Assembly: GCA_017506865.1 (NCBI GenBank)
Contig: JAFCMP010000334.1
Location: 1,612,001 to 1,676,000, forward strand
Direction: 5' to 3'
Source of the DNA: Tribonema minus
Lineage: Eukaryota; Sar; Xanthophyceae; Tribonematales; Tribonemataceae
DNA length: 64,000 nucleotides
A program made the translations under genes and the position numbers. The notes beneath the pieces were generated by a model that made no database searches, was not told the origin of the DNA, and saw only the letters and a program-made list of their open reading frames with translations. The stretch's first letter is position 1, and every line of letters starts with the position of its first letter. This document shows, piece after piece, positions 23,501-32,899 of the stretch.

Positions 23501-26500
23501 GACTGTTTTGTATTTCAAAAAATATATTGGATCACAATTAAAAATAATGTCTTTTTAATGTTTGCCACTATTGTTTACAAAATTGTGACCATATTTAGGC
23601 GACAAAGTCGGCTCTGACGTGGTTTTCTCGAACGAGAAAGCGTACAGGGTATGTAGCCAGACTGGTCTACGCGGCGTTTCGGTGCTGGCGTGAGCGACCT
23701 GTTCCGGCGGACCCCAGCTCTGCGCATGTCACATATGTACGACGCCGTGTGGCAGAACTGCCACATAGACAACCTGCAACTAATGACCGCGCTAAGGAAC
23801 TGCCGGTACTCGGACTTTAGCATAGGATAATGTGGTGGCTTGAGTCCTTCTGGCGGCATCAGCAAGAGGCAGGCGATAGGCTAAACACCTTTCAAACCTG
23901 AGCGTGTCGAGGATGCCGGTGCCGCCGGCATCGGATACTGTTGCCGTAGCATCGCACATGCCCTATGCTTAGGGCGTGCTGAGCAGTGCCATCGCACATG
24001 CCCTATGCTTAGGGCGTGCTAAGCAGTGCCAAGTGGGAGCGTCACCCTCGCACGGGATTTGGTGGTGGCGTGTCTGCCTGCTGGCCGGCGGGCCTCCTGC
24101 TCTGACCGCAAGTGCTTGACGAGGCTCTTGCGGCTGATGTGGAGCTGTCCGGACCACCTCTACCCGTTCTCGTTGTGGGAGACGCCACAGACGCAGCGGG
24201 GCTAGTAATGGAGGCGTGGAGCTCCGTCCTTGAATGCGAGCGTTCCGAAGCTGTCATCAGCTGCAAGTTGTCGATGCGGCAGTTCTGCCACACGCCGTCG
24301 ATGTGGCATACCTACCCAGAGGCTGGGGTCCGCCACCAGGTCGCGTCCACGAGCGCCGGAACGCCGCATAGATGGACGAGTCTAGCTACCCTCTACGCTT
24401 TGCCATTTAACAAAGACCACGCGAGAGCCGTCACTGTCGACCCGCGGCTCGGTGACTTCCGCCGCGCCGCGCAGCCTTGCGACTGCAAGACCAGCACCCC
24501 GCGCATCCACACTTCTTAAAAGAAGCCAGACACACTGCTGATTGCTCATGTCAGCGCTCAGCGTGTATGATGTGTACGTTTTCTTATTCAACGCGTGCGC
24601 TCTCGCGTGCGTCACTGCGCTGCAGGGCCTGCTGGAGGGCGCAGAGCAGCCTATGTGTTCTTCAGCCAGCACAGAATGTGCTTCGACCTCGTTTTAGCGT
24701 TCGTGGCTGCAACACTAGCAAAAGTATTGGTGCACGAGTATTAAAAAAGCCGGACACTGCTGATTGCTCATCGCAGCGCTTGACATGTACGACCGCCTAT
24801 GTATTGCAGCAGTTAACGCGTGCGCTCTCGCGTGCGCCGCCGCGCTGCAGGACCTGCGCCAGTGCTCAACGTGTATGACGTGTATCTTTTCTTACCTAAC
24901 GCGTGCTTCTTGCGTGCCTGCGCCAGTGCTCAACGTGTATGACGTGTATGTTTTCTGACCTAACGCGTGCGCTCTTGCGTGCGCCGCCGCGCTTGCAGGA
25001 CCTGCGCCAGTTCCTGCGCGAGCACCTGTTTGTGGGCGGCGTGAGCATCGAGGCCGCCGCACACGGCAACATCACGCAAGAGGAGGTCAGTGCTCAGAGT
25101 CACATTCATGAATATGAACATCAACATGAAGTTTTGATGTTGTGAGCATGGGGGATGCTTCGTATCACTGCCATCACTGACAAGGGGGTCAGGCGTGTTC
25201 GCAAGTCACCCATTTGCAAACGTGTTCCTGAAGAAATGCCCGTTGATTGGTAAACCGCAACATGAGGTCAATGCTCGCTTTCGTTGGCATAAATACATGA
25301 GGAAATGCCTGGTGGTGATGGCAATATGCTGGAGGAGGTCGGTGCTCGCATTTCACATTCATAAGTATGAGGGCAGGAAGAGATGCTCGCAATATGAAAC
25401 CCTCAATGAGAACTTCAACCCATATACACACTTGGCCCATTCGGCAGGGGCTGCAGTACTGACATGTTGTGACTTGTCAACTTCAGCTTGACAAGTGCCC
25501 GCTTCGTGTGTAAAAAGCCCCAAGTGATGAATGCCAAGCTTAATACCAGCTTTCATTATCATGATGCATCAAAGGAGGTTTGATGTTGCATTGGCAGCTC
25601 TACTGCTCAGTGAAGTCGCACACGCCCCACCACTGCCGGCTTCCATACCCAGACCAGGCCACACGATCAGCGCATGGCAACCGCGCAGGCAACAGCGCTT
25701 CGCCTGGGGCATCTCACCATCGCAGCTTGCAACGCACCAGAGATGGCGCGTAGTGCCATCTCTGCACCGGTTGCGCGTAGCGCGAGAATTTTTTTGACAA
25801 GTACGCGTACGAGTATTCCAAATCTCGTAGCTGTGGCGACCCATACAACTTTAACTGGTGAGCTGCACCCGTATACTTGTTGCACCGGTTATTACTGGTT
25901 CAACAAGTTTTCACCAGCTGCACCAGTTATTTTGGAAGGCCTACCAGTATTTATGTCATGCAAACGTCATAGTATGCTCATGGACTCACTCATAACTGGC
26001 ATGAATGTGAAGGCTGCAAGAGGTGGAGCACGCATTTGCACGCGATTGTCACAAAGTGTAATTTGCATGATATGCATAGCGGCACACACGTCACAGCAGC
26101 AGCATGCCAGCACAGCTTGTCCTCTACAAATCACTCACGAAGTAAACGCATCAAGCTGAGAGACGCGTGCTGTGCAGCACTGCTTGCTGTCGGCGTCGGC
26201 ACCTGCGTTCTGCAGGCGGCCGAGCGTGCGTGCGTCGCTACACATAGTTTCACGAACTCTAACCTTGCCCTGCTCAAAGCTAGAAGGCCTTTTCGAGCTG
26301 CTCAATCGTAAGGAAGTGGCAAACATCGCTCACCTTTGGTCGCTACCAACCATAACCATGATGTTCCTCTGCAAAACTACCGAGCACCGTCAGAATAAAC
26401 CGGACGAGCATTTAACTTGTACCGCGAGTTATCAGCTGCGGGACCGATGGGTGTTTACGCGTTGCCTCCCACGGCAAGTTACACGTACCGGTTAACGCGT

Positions 26501-29500
26501 ACGGCGCAGCTGGCCACCGGTTACGGGTCAAAACCAGTACAAAAACTTGTACTCGTACCGGTGCAACAAGTTAACGCGCCATCTCTGCAACGCGCCCAGT
26601 TAAGCAATAGCTCTAACGCCCTTCACCCCCACCCCCTCTTCTCCCGCGCCCTCGCGCGCCAGGCCGTCCAATTAGGGCGCAGCGTCGCTCTGCCGCTGGC
26701 ATCTCACCGTCACACTGTACAGTGCACTTAGTTACGCACTGGCATCTCACCGTCACACTGTACAGTGCACTGTGTCACCCCCCCCACCCCCACCCCCTCT
26801 TCTCCCCCACAGGCCGTCCAATTAGGGCGCAGCGTCGCCGCTGTCGCTGCGGCGCAGGCAGCAGGGCTCGATGCACAGCAGCAGCACGTCGACCGCCGCG
26901 CGCGCCGCCTGCCGCGCGCCGCGCACCTGCTGCACTGCGCCGCGGCGCGCGACCCCACGCAGGACAACAGCGCGCTGGAGTCGTACTGGCAGGCCGGCGA
27001 GGACGCGCTGCCGCTGAGGGCGGCGCTCGATGCGCTAGAGGCGCTGCTCGAGGAGCCCCTGTACGACACGCTGCGCACGCAGCAGCAGGTGAGGGACGCA
27101 TGAGTGGCAAGGGTTAAAGGGGGGGGGGGGTAGGGGGGCGGGCGGGGGCAGGCATTTAGCAGGGTATTTGTGTTAATGTAGTTTTGCGGGCAGTGGTTGG
27201 GGTGCATTCAGTGATCATTTTGTTTATGTTAACGTCATACAGCGGAGCTGCATACCGATGTAACAAAGCTAAATGAATGAAATTACTTCGTACGGCGCCA
27301 TGTTGACAAAAGGTAGGAAACAGTGAAGCCAGAAACCGTTTCTTCAAAAGCTTGACGTCATATACATAAAACCACTCAGGGCCATCATGGAATTTCTGTA
27401 CTGATGCCAGGAATTGCCGCGGAAATGATCACAATAACTGTTGAACTCCAAAATGCTTTCACCCTCAAGGTAACAATATGATAATGCAGCAGTTGCTAAC
27501 TGATTCTGGTCATTTTGAAAGTCGATTCTTGAAGACCACAACAATGAAAAAAGACAAGCCATGAGTCCAGCGATCTGCATCGCGTACTACATGTTCTACT
27601 CTTCAAACAACTGAACTCACAATGTGGTGTGTAATGTGTTGCTTCACAAAACAACACATGACATTTGAATTGCCCAACAATTCTTGCCTCAGGACCGATA
27701 AGTTGTTGCAACTGGTCATGGGCAATCAACAATGATAGAATACGCAGAACACCACCAACTCCTCAATCTCAGGTGTATCAAAGTTGATCGTGAAAGCTGA
27801 ACAACCAATTGTGGATTGACTGCAGCACCATGTGTTTATAGTAATGACCCTTGGGAACTTCATCACTGGGCTGTTGAAATTGAACGAAGGAAGTGAATGA
27901 CATGATGGCAAAAACATTGTTGCAAGTGACCAATGGTCATTTATGCGCACTTCTCAGACCATGAATACAAGAACCACCGTTTGATTCCACAAGTTCAACG
28001 CGCACAGTTCAGAGGTACATACCGCTGAAGTACTTCAAGCTATATGTTTCCTGGTCAATGGAAAGAAAAAATTGGCAAACCATGTCGATAGAACGAATTG
28101 CAATCAGGCGGTGGTCATTCACCCGAATGTGCGTCGTCAGCAAGGTATGCAATCAAGCGCCACTCAAAGCAAAAAAAAAACTTTGGTACAGAATCAGCGC
28201 GGCCAACAGTGTCAACAGCGGAAGTCATTGGTCCCTGCGACACGCACAGCAATACCACGCGCTACACGTGCTATGTGCCACTTATGCTGCCGCTCATGCG
28301 CGCCGGCCAGCACCACATTGTGACCTCAGACCTCCACGCACGGGGGCGTCGTTCGCCCGCCGCAGATACCAGCGAGCAGTGCTGCCACACGTTCCCCCAG
28401 ACTTGCCAGCACCCACTGAATGCAGGCCCCCGTCTGTCTGTTGTGCCGGCCACAGCAACGTCCCAAGCGTCAACACTCCGAAGTACTCTCTCTGTAATCA
28501 TAATTTTCACTGCCCAAGTCTTGCTCGCCGCTCCCGGCGCGCTGGCCGACGCTGTACTCACCTTGTCGCCCCCTGCCGCGCCTCCCCTTGTGCGCGCCAC
28601 TGTTGCTGCCACCGCCGCAGCTCGGCTACAGCGTCGCCTGCGGCGTGAGGGCAACAGGCGGCGTGCTGGGGTTCTGTGTGCGTGTGGTCAGCGCCGCATA
28701 CCCGCCGTCAGAGCTGCTGGCGCGCGTCGATGCGTTCCTTGCGGGCTTCGCCGACCAGCTCGAGGCCATGACGCCTGAGGCCTTCAGGTGATGAGTGGTT
28801 GCCGAAGACGCGAATAGCACGTAGTGGATGCAACCCCTCACGAAATCGGTTGAATCGGGAGTGCTGCGGAGCTGGCAGTCGCGGGCCTGTGCTGGCGCCC
28901 TGATACGCTCGCTGAATGGCTTGTTTGAGCAGCGCCTGTGCGCGTCGACGCGTTCCTCGCGGGCTTTGCGGACCAGCTCGAGGCCATGACGCCCGAGGCC
29001 TTCAGGTGAGGGCGGGTTTTTGAAGCGAGAAAGAGCACTTACTGTAGTGTCGGCGACCACTCTCAAACCCGTTGATTCCGGGCCACTTGTGAGATTATGC
29101 AGGCTTTGCAGACCAGCTCGAGGCCGTGACGCCCGAGGCCTTCAGGTGAGGGGTGCTCTTCAGAGCGAGGCAGAGCACGCAGTGCTGGCATCCACTGATT
29201 ATTTCGAAGCATGTAGTTGATACCGGAGTGCTTCGCAGAGCGCAGTCGCGGGTTCTGTGCTGATGCCCTGATACGCTTGCTGGCTTGTTTGAGCGGCGCC
29301 TGCGTGCGCGGACGCCCTTGCGGGCTTTGCGGACCGACTCGAGGCTATGGCGCCCGAGGCCTTCAGGTGAGAAGTAGTTGCCGAAGACGCGAATGGCACG
29401 TAGTGCTGGCGACCGCTCACCAAATCGTTTGTTTTAGTGCGCCTCTGAGGCTCAGGTTACAGAACTGTGCTGCTTAGTTAGGCTGCCAGCGCCCTGAGGG

Positions 29501-30852
29501 GAGGTGCCCTGCTGTATTGCTTTGTTGAGAAGCGCGCGCGCATGCGGCTGAGGTTTCTTGCGGAAAGAGCACTCACAGCAGTGCCCGCAACCACTGACGA
29601 AACCGTTGATTCCGGAGCACTTGTGAAATCGTTGCAGTCCTGCGCCTGTCCCGCTGATGGGGGGCGCACTGGGGTGCCCTGCTGAGCTGCTTTTATCAGT
29701 GCCGGCACGTGTTGTGGACGCATGCGCGGCGAGCCTCGCGGGTCAGCCCAAGGCAATGCCGCAAAGGGCGCTCGCGCGAGAAGCAGCGCGCGGAACGCGC
29801 GTTTCGCGCACAGATTGCGGCCTTCAATGTGCCCGAACGACAGTGCCTGGAAGTAGGTGCGGACTTGTTGAAGTGGGGACAGCAGGTGCCGCCGGCGCGC
29901 GGTGGAGCGCTTCTCTGGGACGATGAGCTGATGGGCGAGGCAAACATCAGTTTTAAGTGTGAAGTTACATTGTGAAGATGCCATTTCAAGTGCCAGTTTG
30001 AAGAATCATGGTCAGCGCTCGGCGGTGCGGACGTCCGCCGGGTCGTGTGCGGCGCGCCGCTGGACGTCACTGCCAATGCCCTCTGCAGGCAGGGATGACG
30101 TTGCGGCGTCTCAGAACCATTTCGGAGCACCATGGCACGACAGGTGGTGCGTGTCAACTTCTCATGGCACGTCCTCGGCGGCACCAGTTGGTGCCGTGCA
30201 TGGCAACATATCGCGCGCCTGACGGCATAACCCAGCATGCGCGAATGCGAGTCCCCTGCGGCATCAGCAGTATTCGGCGGGCGGGGCCAATACAGAAACA
30301 CGTGCAGCCACTCACTCCAGCAGCACTGTGGCTCATGCCTGAAATGCTTGTGAAATGCGCGACAGAGTGCCTCAGACCGCGCGCTTTTGAACCAAATCGA
30401 GTTGCTGGCTCAGCTGCTCACGCCACAGCCAACTGAACCCTTCACGCACCCCCCCCCCCTTCCCCCCAAAAAAACGCAGGCAGCACCTCGTGTCCCTCGC
30501 GCAGAACAAGCTACAGCCCGACAACGCGCTGTGCGAGGTCGCGGAGCGTCACTGGAGCGAGATCTCCACGCGGCGCCGCCACTTCAGCGCCGCGCGCGAC
30601 GAAGTCCTCGAGCTCCAGTCCGTAGACCAGGCCGCTCTCGTGGCGCTGTGCCGCGAGTGGTTCCGCAGCGGCGGCGGCGGCGGCAGCGCGCTGCCACGGC
30701 TCACCGTCATGATCGCCGGCGGCGCCGCGGACGCGGCGGCGGAGGCGGCGGCGGCGGCTGCCGCGGCCGGCGGCGGTGTGACGGCGATCGATGACATTGC
30801 CGCGGCGCGCGCCTCTGGCGAGTGGTACCCGGTGCTGATCGGCGATTCGTAG
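8172..30852 (+). CDS. NRDC: Nardilysin-type M16 zinc metallopeptidase (19 exons)
   Basis: Exons: 8172-8579, 10015-10100, 10648-10827, 11225-11394, 12103-12479, 13130-13229, 14366-14421, 15276-15383, 16473-16544, 17537-17907, 18682-18789, 19342-19446, 20246-20436, 21071-21269, 22664-22750, 24999-25085, 26813-27088, 28621-28787, 30480-30852. Phases agree throughout and give about 1170 residues, close to animal nardilysin (about 1150). The zinc motif HYLEH falls at residues 133-137, and the third ligand is the last Glu of ELNAIESE (about 214), spaced as in insulin-degrading enzyme. An Asp/Glu/Ser/Gly-rich acidic stretch (about 58-106) precedes VGVGSFSDPP; this insertion marks nardilysins. Later family blocks are GHMIGHE, IATDFSLRP and LGYSVACGVRATGGVLGF. 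Nardilysins cleave peptides near basic pairs and act in cytosol or at the cell surface; no signal peptide is seen. The start could instead be the ATG at 8205. Exon 10 crosses a frame discontinuity in a poly-C tract. The call also rests on homology to IDE, the sister family. Confidence 0.93.
9260..9412 (+). repeat. Diverged tandem duplication in peptidase intron 1
   Basis: Two units of about 76 bases follow each other. Each holds a CTGATGCA(G/C)..GATGCTGCT block, then a TTCCATCA block, then an A/C-rich stretch. They are clearly related but diverged. Confidence 0.6.
10146..10159 (+). repeat. Poly-G tract in intron 2
   Basis: Uninterrupted run of about 14 G, 45 bases after the exon 2 donor. Confidence 0.9.
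10571..10637 (+). repeat. CCG/CTG trinucleotide microsatellite before exon 3
   Basis: A run of GCC and CTG triplets ends about 10 bases before the exon 3 acceptor at 10647. It takes the place of a normal pyrimidine tract, so length changes here could affect splicing. Confidence 0.85.
11464..11482 (+). repeat. Poly-G tract in intron 4
   Basis: Uninterrupted run of about 19 G inside intron 4, between exon 4 and its downstream degraded copies. Confidence 0.9.
11541..11680 (+). repeat. Degraded copies of the exon 4 end in intron 4
   Basis: At 11541-11568 the block GGCCATGCAGCT-GG-GCGCG repeats the exon 4 end together with its donor region (11381-11402). At 11651-11680 the block CACGTTGAGCACTGGTGCGC matches exon 4 (11360-11380) in order. 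Both copies lie downstream of the real donor. Confidence 0.65.
15417..15616 (+). repeat. Tandem duplication after exon 8
   Basis: Two diverged units (15417-15500 and 15529-15616, period about 112) share GATCTAC, a CAT(G)GA(A/G) block, TTTC(T/A)GGT, AATTGTTTGATC-like sequence and CATAAA. The middle of each resembles the exon 8 end and its donor, suggesting the unit arose from that junction. Confidence 0.6.
16998..17018 (+). repeat. Interstitial telomere-like tract
   Basis: CCCTAACCCTAACCATAACCC inside intron 9 is about three and a half units of the TTAGGG-type telomere repeat, one unit altered. Confidence 0.8.
17690..17733 (+). other. Poly-C tracts with reading-frame discontinuity in exon 10
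   Basis: The frame that enters exon 10 at EHLLSGPYLMDEWRP leads to a stop at 17765. The family-conserved continuation (LVEPHFGLEYWVDELPAG) is open in another frame. The crossing lies in a Pro-encoding run of C tracts. Either a short intron is removed (for example donor GC|GTCC near 17658 to acceptor ACAG at 17780, which restores phase and removes the low-complexity residues that homologues lack), or a C-run length is wrong in the assembly. Confidence 0.6.
18073..18150 (+). repeat. Degraded copy of the exon 10 end, after a poly-G run
   Basis: After a run of 15 G (18073-18087), the block TTGCCGGATGAGGTAAGAGG and the next 40 bases repeat the exon 10 end, its donor and the start of intron 10 (17895-17960). 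The copy keeps a good donor (GAG|GTAAGA at 18103). Confidence 0.7.
19226..19322 (+). repeat. 48-bp tandem duplication in intron 11
   Basis: Two units carrying ACAAACTTCAAGTACATACA (19228 and 19276, period 48) are followed by short CATA/CACATA runs, just before the exon 12 acceptor. Confidence 0.75.
20437..20520 (+). repeat. (GT)n microsatellite starting at the exon 13 donor
   Basis: Intron 13 begins directly with an imperfect GT repeat of about 80 bases. The donor GTGCGT is part of the repeat, so many alternative GT dinucleotides lie next to the true site. Confidence 0.9.
20817..20844 (+). repeat. Poly-C tract in intron 13
   Basis: Run of 28 C, among the longest homopolymers in the window, followed by shorter C and T/C runs towards the exon 14 acceptor. 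Confidence 0.9.
21270..21275 (+). promoter_or_regulatory. Non-canonical GC donor site (GC-AG intron 14)
   Basis: Exon 14 ends GAG|GCAAGT, the consensus of GC-AG introns. Only this site gives the phase 0 needed by exon 15 at 22664; the nearby GT (21275) would end in phase 1. Confidence 0.8.
21619..21978 (+). repeat. Degraded copies of the exon 14 end in intron 14
   Basis: The exon 14 end (21231-21268: GCGTACGCCAACGCGGGGCT, then CAAGCCCGACAAG) reappears at 21619-21650 (GCGTACTCAATGCAGGGCTC then GAACCCAACGAG) and at 21945-21978 (GCGGACGCCAATGTGGGGCT then CAAAATTCAACAAG). Further weak matches with GACAAGGAG lie near 21427 and 21728. Confidence 0.65.
23220..24480. other. Intron 15 block with an inverted pair of related segments
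   Basis: A segment at about 23640-23800 is related, in reverse complement, to about 24230-24400; both carry GTGTGGCAGAACTGCC and nearby matching blocks. Upstream, 23220-23460 looks like former coding sequence on the plus strand (for example AHLEFLLEVVECLLPLDSQP) followed by an AT-rich stretch. The block is absent from the gene's coding logic and may be an old inserted element. The family was not recognised and it looks broken. Confidence 0.5.
23951..24030 (+). repeat. 40-bp direct tandem repeat
   Basis: ATCGCACATGCCCTATGCTT plus 20 further bases occurs at 23951 and again at 23991 with one difference. It lies between the two inverted segments of the intron 15 block. Confidence 0.9.
24582..24998 (+). 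repeat. Repeated copies of the exon 16 acceptor region
   Basis: The 3' end of intron 15 (ACGCGTGCGCTCTTGCGTGC, then a GCCGCCGCGCT-CAG block) and the first bases of exon 16 occur several times before the real acceptor at 24998. The nearest full decoy is CAG|GACCTGCGCCAG at 24848-24862; others are partial near 24622 and 24914. A TGCTCAACGTGTATGACGTG unit is repeated between them. Confidence 0.75.
25258..25372 (+). repeat. Degraded copies of the exon 16 end
   Basis: The exon 16 end and donor (25079-25115: GAGGAGGTCAGTGCTC then CACATTCATGAATATGA) recur at 25329-25370 (GGAGGAGGTCGGTGCTCGCA then CACATTCATAAGTATGA) and less well at 25261-25300. Confidence 0.75.
26612..26812 (+). repeat. 150-bp duplication of the exon 17 acceptor and exon start
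   Basis: The pyrimidine tract CCCACCCCCTCTTCTCCC, an acceptor CAG and GCCGTCCAATTAGGGCGCAG occur at 26663 and again at the real exon start 26813, period 150. A block around GGCATCTCACCGTCACACTG is also duplicated between them (26697 and 26742). The decoy is followed by a changed sequence. Confidence 0.88.
27150..28250. other. AT-richer block in intron 17
   Basis: Base composition drops sharply compared with the flanking exons. Several short minus-strand ORFs are present (27344-27950) but no motif was recognised. It may be an old inserted element; no terminal repeats were found by eye. Confidence 0.4.
28939..29366 (+). repeat. Three extra copies of the exon 18 3' end with donors
   Basis: The last about 65 bases of exon 18 (encoding AFLAGFADQLEAMTPEAF) recur at 28939-29005, 29101-29145 and 29303-29366. 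Each ends CCTTCAG|GTGA and is followed by related intron sequence, so the unit (about 160-220 bases) includes exon end plus intron start. The extra donors GTGAGG and GTGAGA fit the consensus as well as or better than the real GTGATG at 28788. Confidence 0.9.
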
Positions 30853-31247
30853 GCGCTTGAGCGGATCAGATTTGGGATTGGAGAGGGGGGGGGGGGGGCT
30901 ATTGGTTAGTGTCAGTACCTGGGGCCGGCGTTTACGCTGCGGTGTGGTGATCACATGCTGTCTTTGTTTACCAGAGCAATGGAGATTACTCACAGCTGCA
31001 TGGGGCCACTGTCTGTGCGTACACTGCATTTGCTTGTGCTTGTGCTGTCGTACCGCTTGTGCTTGTGCTTGATGCTGTCGTGCACCTGCTTTGAAATTGA
31101 AGTTCGAAAGATACTTGCACTTGGGTTTATGTAGTGAATACCTTGAGAAATTTGGATTGTGAAGGGGGGCGCCGCAACATCAGCCCATGCATGGTGGTAC
31201 GACAATGATGCGCAACGCCGGAGCGCTCACTCTCATTACATTTGGGA
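30853..31247. other. Downstream spacer of the peptidase gene
   Basis: No gene is seen. A poly-G run follows the stop codon, and CTTGTGCTTGTG-type short repeats lie at about 31029-31090. Confidence 0.5.
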
Positions 31248-31599
31248 TTCAAGCTGTGAGTTAGGCACCAAGTTGACATAAATTGCCCTGGTGCTTGGTT
31301 TGTTCTCCATACTTATCATTCAAAGTGTATTGTTACATCGGCGTGCGTGCAGAGTCATCACGACATTGATAATGCAAGGACAAATGTGATGCACATATGT
31401 TCTCACCCAGTGCCCCAGCCGACTTCAAGCTGTGAGTTAGGCACCATGTTGACATAAATTGCCCTGGTGCTTGGTTTGTTCTCCATACTTATCCTTCAAA
31501 GTGTGTTCTTACATCGGCGTGCGTGTAGAGTCATCACGACATTGATAATGCAAGGACAAATGTGATGCACATGTGTTCTCACCCAGTGCCCCAGCCGAC
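31248..31599 (+). repeat. 176-bp tandem repeat, two copies
   Basis: The unit beginning TTCAAGCTGTGAGTTAGGCA occurs at 31248 and 31424 and ends with CCCCAGCCGAC at 31423 and 31599. The copies differ at only a few positions, so this is a recent duplication. No coding potential was recognised. Confidence 0.95.
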
Positions 31600-32899
31600 A
31601 TTTTGCGTGATGCATGGCAAAAACAACAGGGCGCAGGAAGTGCCATGGCCAACAACGGAGCTGCTGCATATTTCTGAGTGCTGCGACAGCTGCGATGCAG
31701 ATCAGCAACGCGCAGAGCGAGCGTGCATCACGTTGATGGCTCTGGCAACTAGCATGGGGAGTCCTCCTCACATAAAGCGCAATGGCAATGAACAAGGCCA
31801 GCTGTCGCTACCTCATGGCACCCGGAAATGCACAACATCAAGTCCCAGAGGAGGGCGCACCTCAGCCGAAAATTGCAGCGCTGCTCAAGCTGCAGCATGG
31901 TACAGCGTAAACTGCACTTGCACGGGGGGCTGGCTGTTTGCAGGCTAAAATGTTGGGGCTTTGTGCCATAGTGCCATACGCCATCAATCAGCCAGGCAGC
32001 GAACCCTGGCAATTCTCGCCCCGGAGTGTGCGCGCACAACAAAGGACGCCTCGCGATGCGCGGCGCTCCACGTGCTGAAGAACAGCGATATTTTCCATCA
32101 AAACGAACGCGTAAGGCCGGGAGTTGCCAGCTCAGCAGTGCTGAGACATCAATGCCACTACGTAGCAACGACGGCGCAGCGCTCTGGCCCAGCGCAGGCC
32201 AGCAACGTTCTCTCTCTGAAGCTCAGCAGCGCAGCACTCTGGTGCAGTGCAGCTTGGCGGCATTATATGAAGCGGCGGCGCAGCACTGCGGCGTAGCGCT
32301 CAGGTGCAGTGGCGCTCGGCAGCAGCAACGACGCAGCGGCGCAGCGGCGCGTCGGTGCCGCGCGGCGGATCAGCGCTGCAGCGCAGCTGACAGCGCGGCA
32401 GCGCAGCGCAGAGAACTCCTGAACGCGTGACTGGTGCGAGCAGCCAGCCGTAGTGCAGCGGTGATCAGGGTGTGTAGTGTCGTACTAGATGTCCTGCAGA
32501 CGTACAGTAGGCGTAGGCGCACAATGCGTGGGTGGAGGTGTCAGCATGCACTCGTGGTGTGAACAGAGGCACCGTCGCTGCATGCTGTACCCGCTGCGCT
32601 GCGCGTGTTAAGGTGAGTTTGAGGATGCGATGTTCACCACAAGCTGATGCAATGCATTGCAAAATTGTACCGAGAAGTATGACGCACGTTGCAGAGGCAC
32701 ATGCCTCCAGAACGCAGGTCATTGCTACTGGCAATGGCACGCACTCTCCTCCACAACACGATGTGAAGAGGCAACAGGCAACATCATGGGGGCTAGTGTA
32801 GCTGGGCCTGTGGTATAGCTCACTGCTGCAAGACACAGCTTCCTTACTGCTATGAATGTCTCAAGCTGGCAAACCCACTGCCAGGATCATACATAGCTG
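31600..32899. other. Intergenic stretch with GCAGCGC-rich block
   Basis: No gene is recognised. Between about 32150 and 32425 the sequence is a degenerate repeat built from GCAGCGC and GCGGCGCAG words. The rest shows only short ORFs. Confidence 0.5.
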
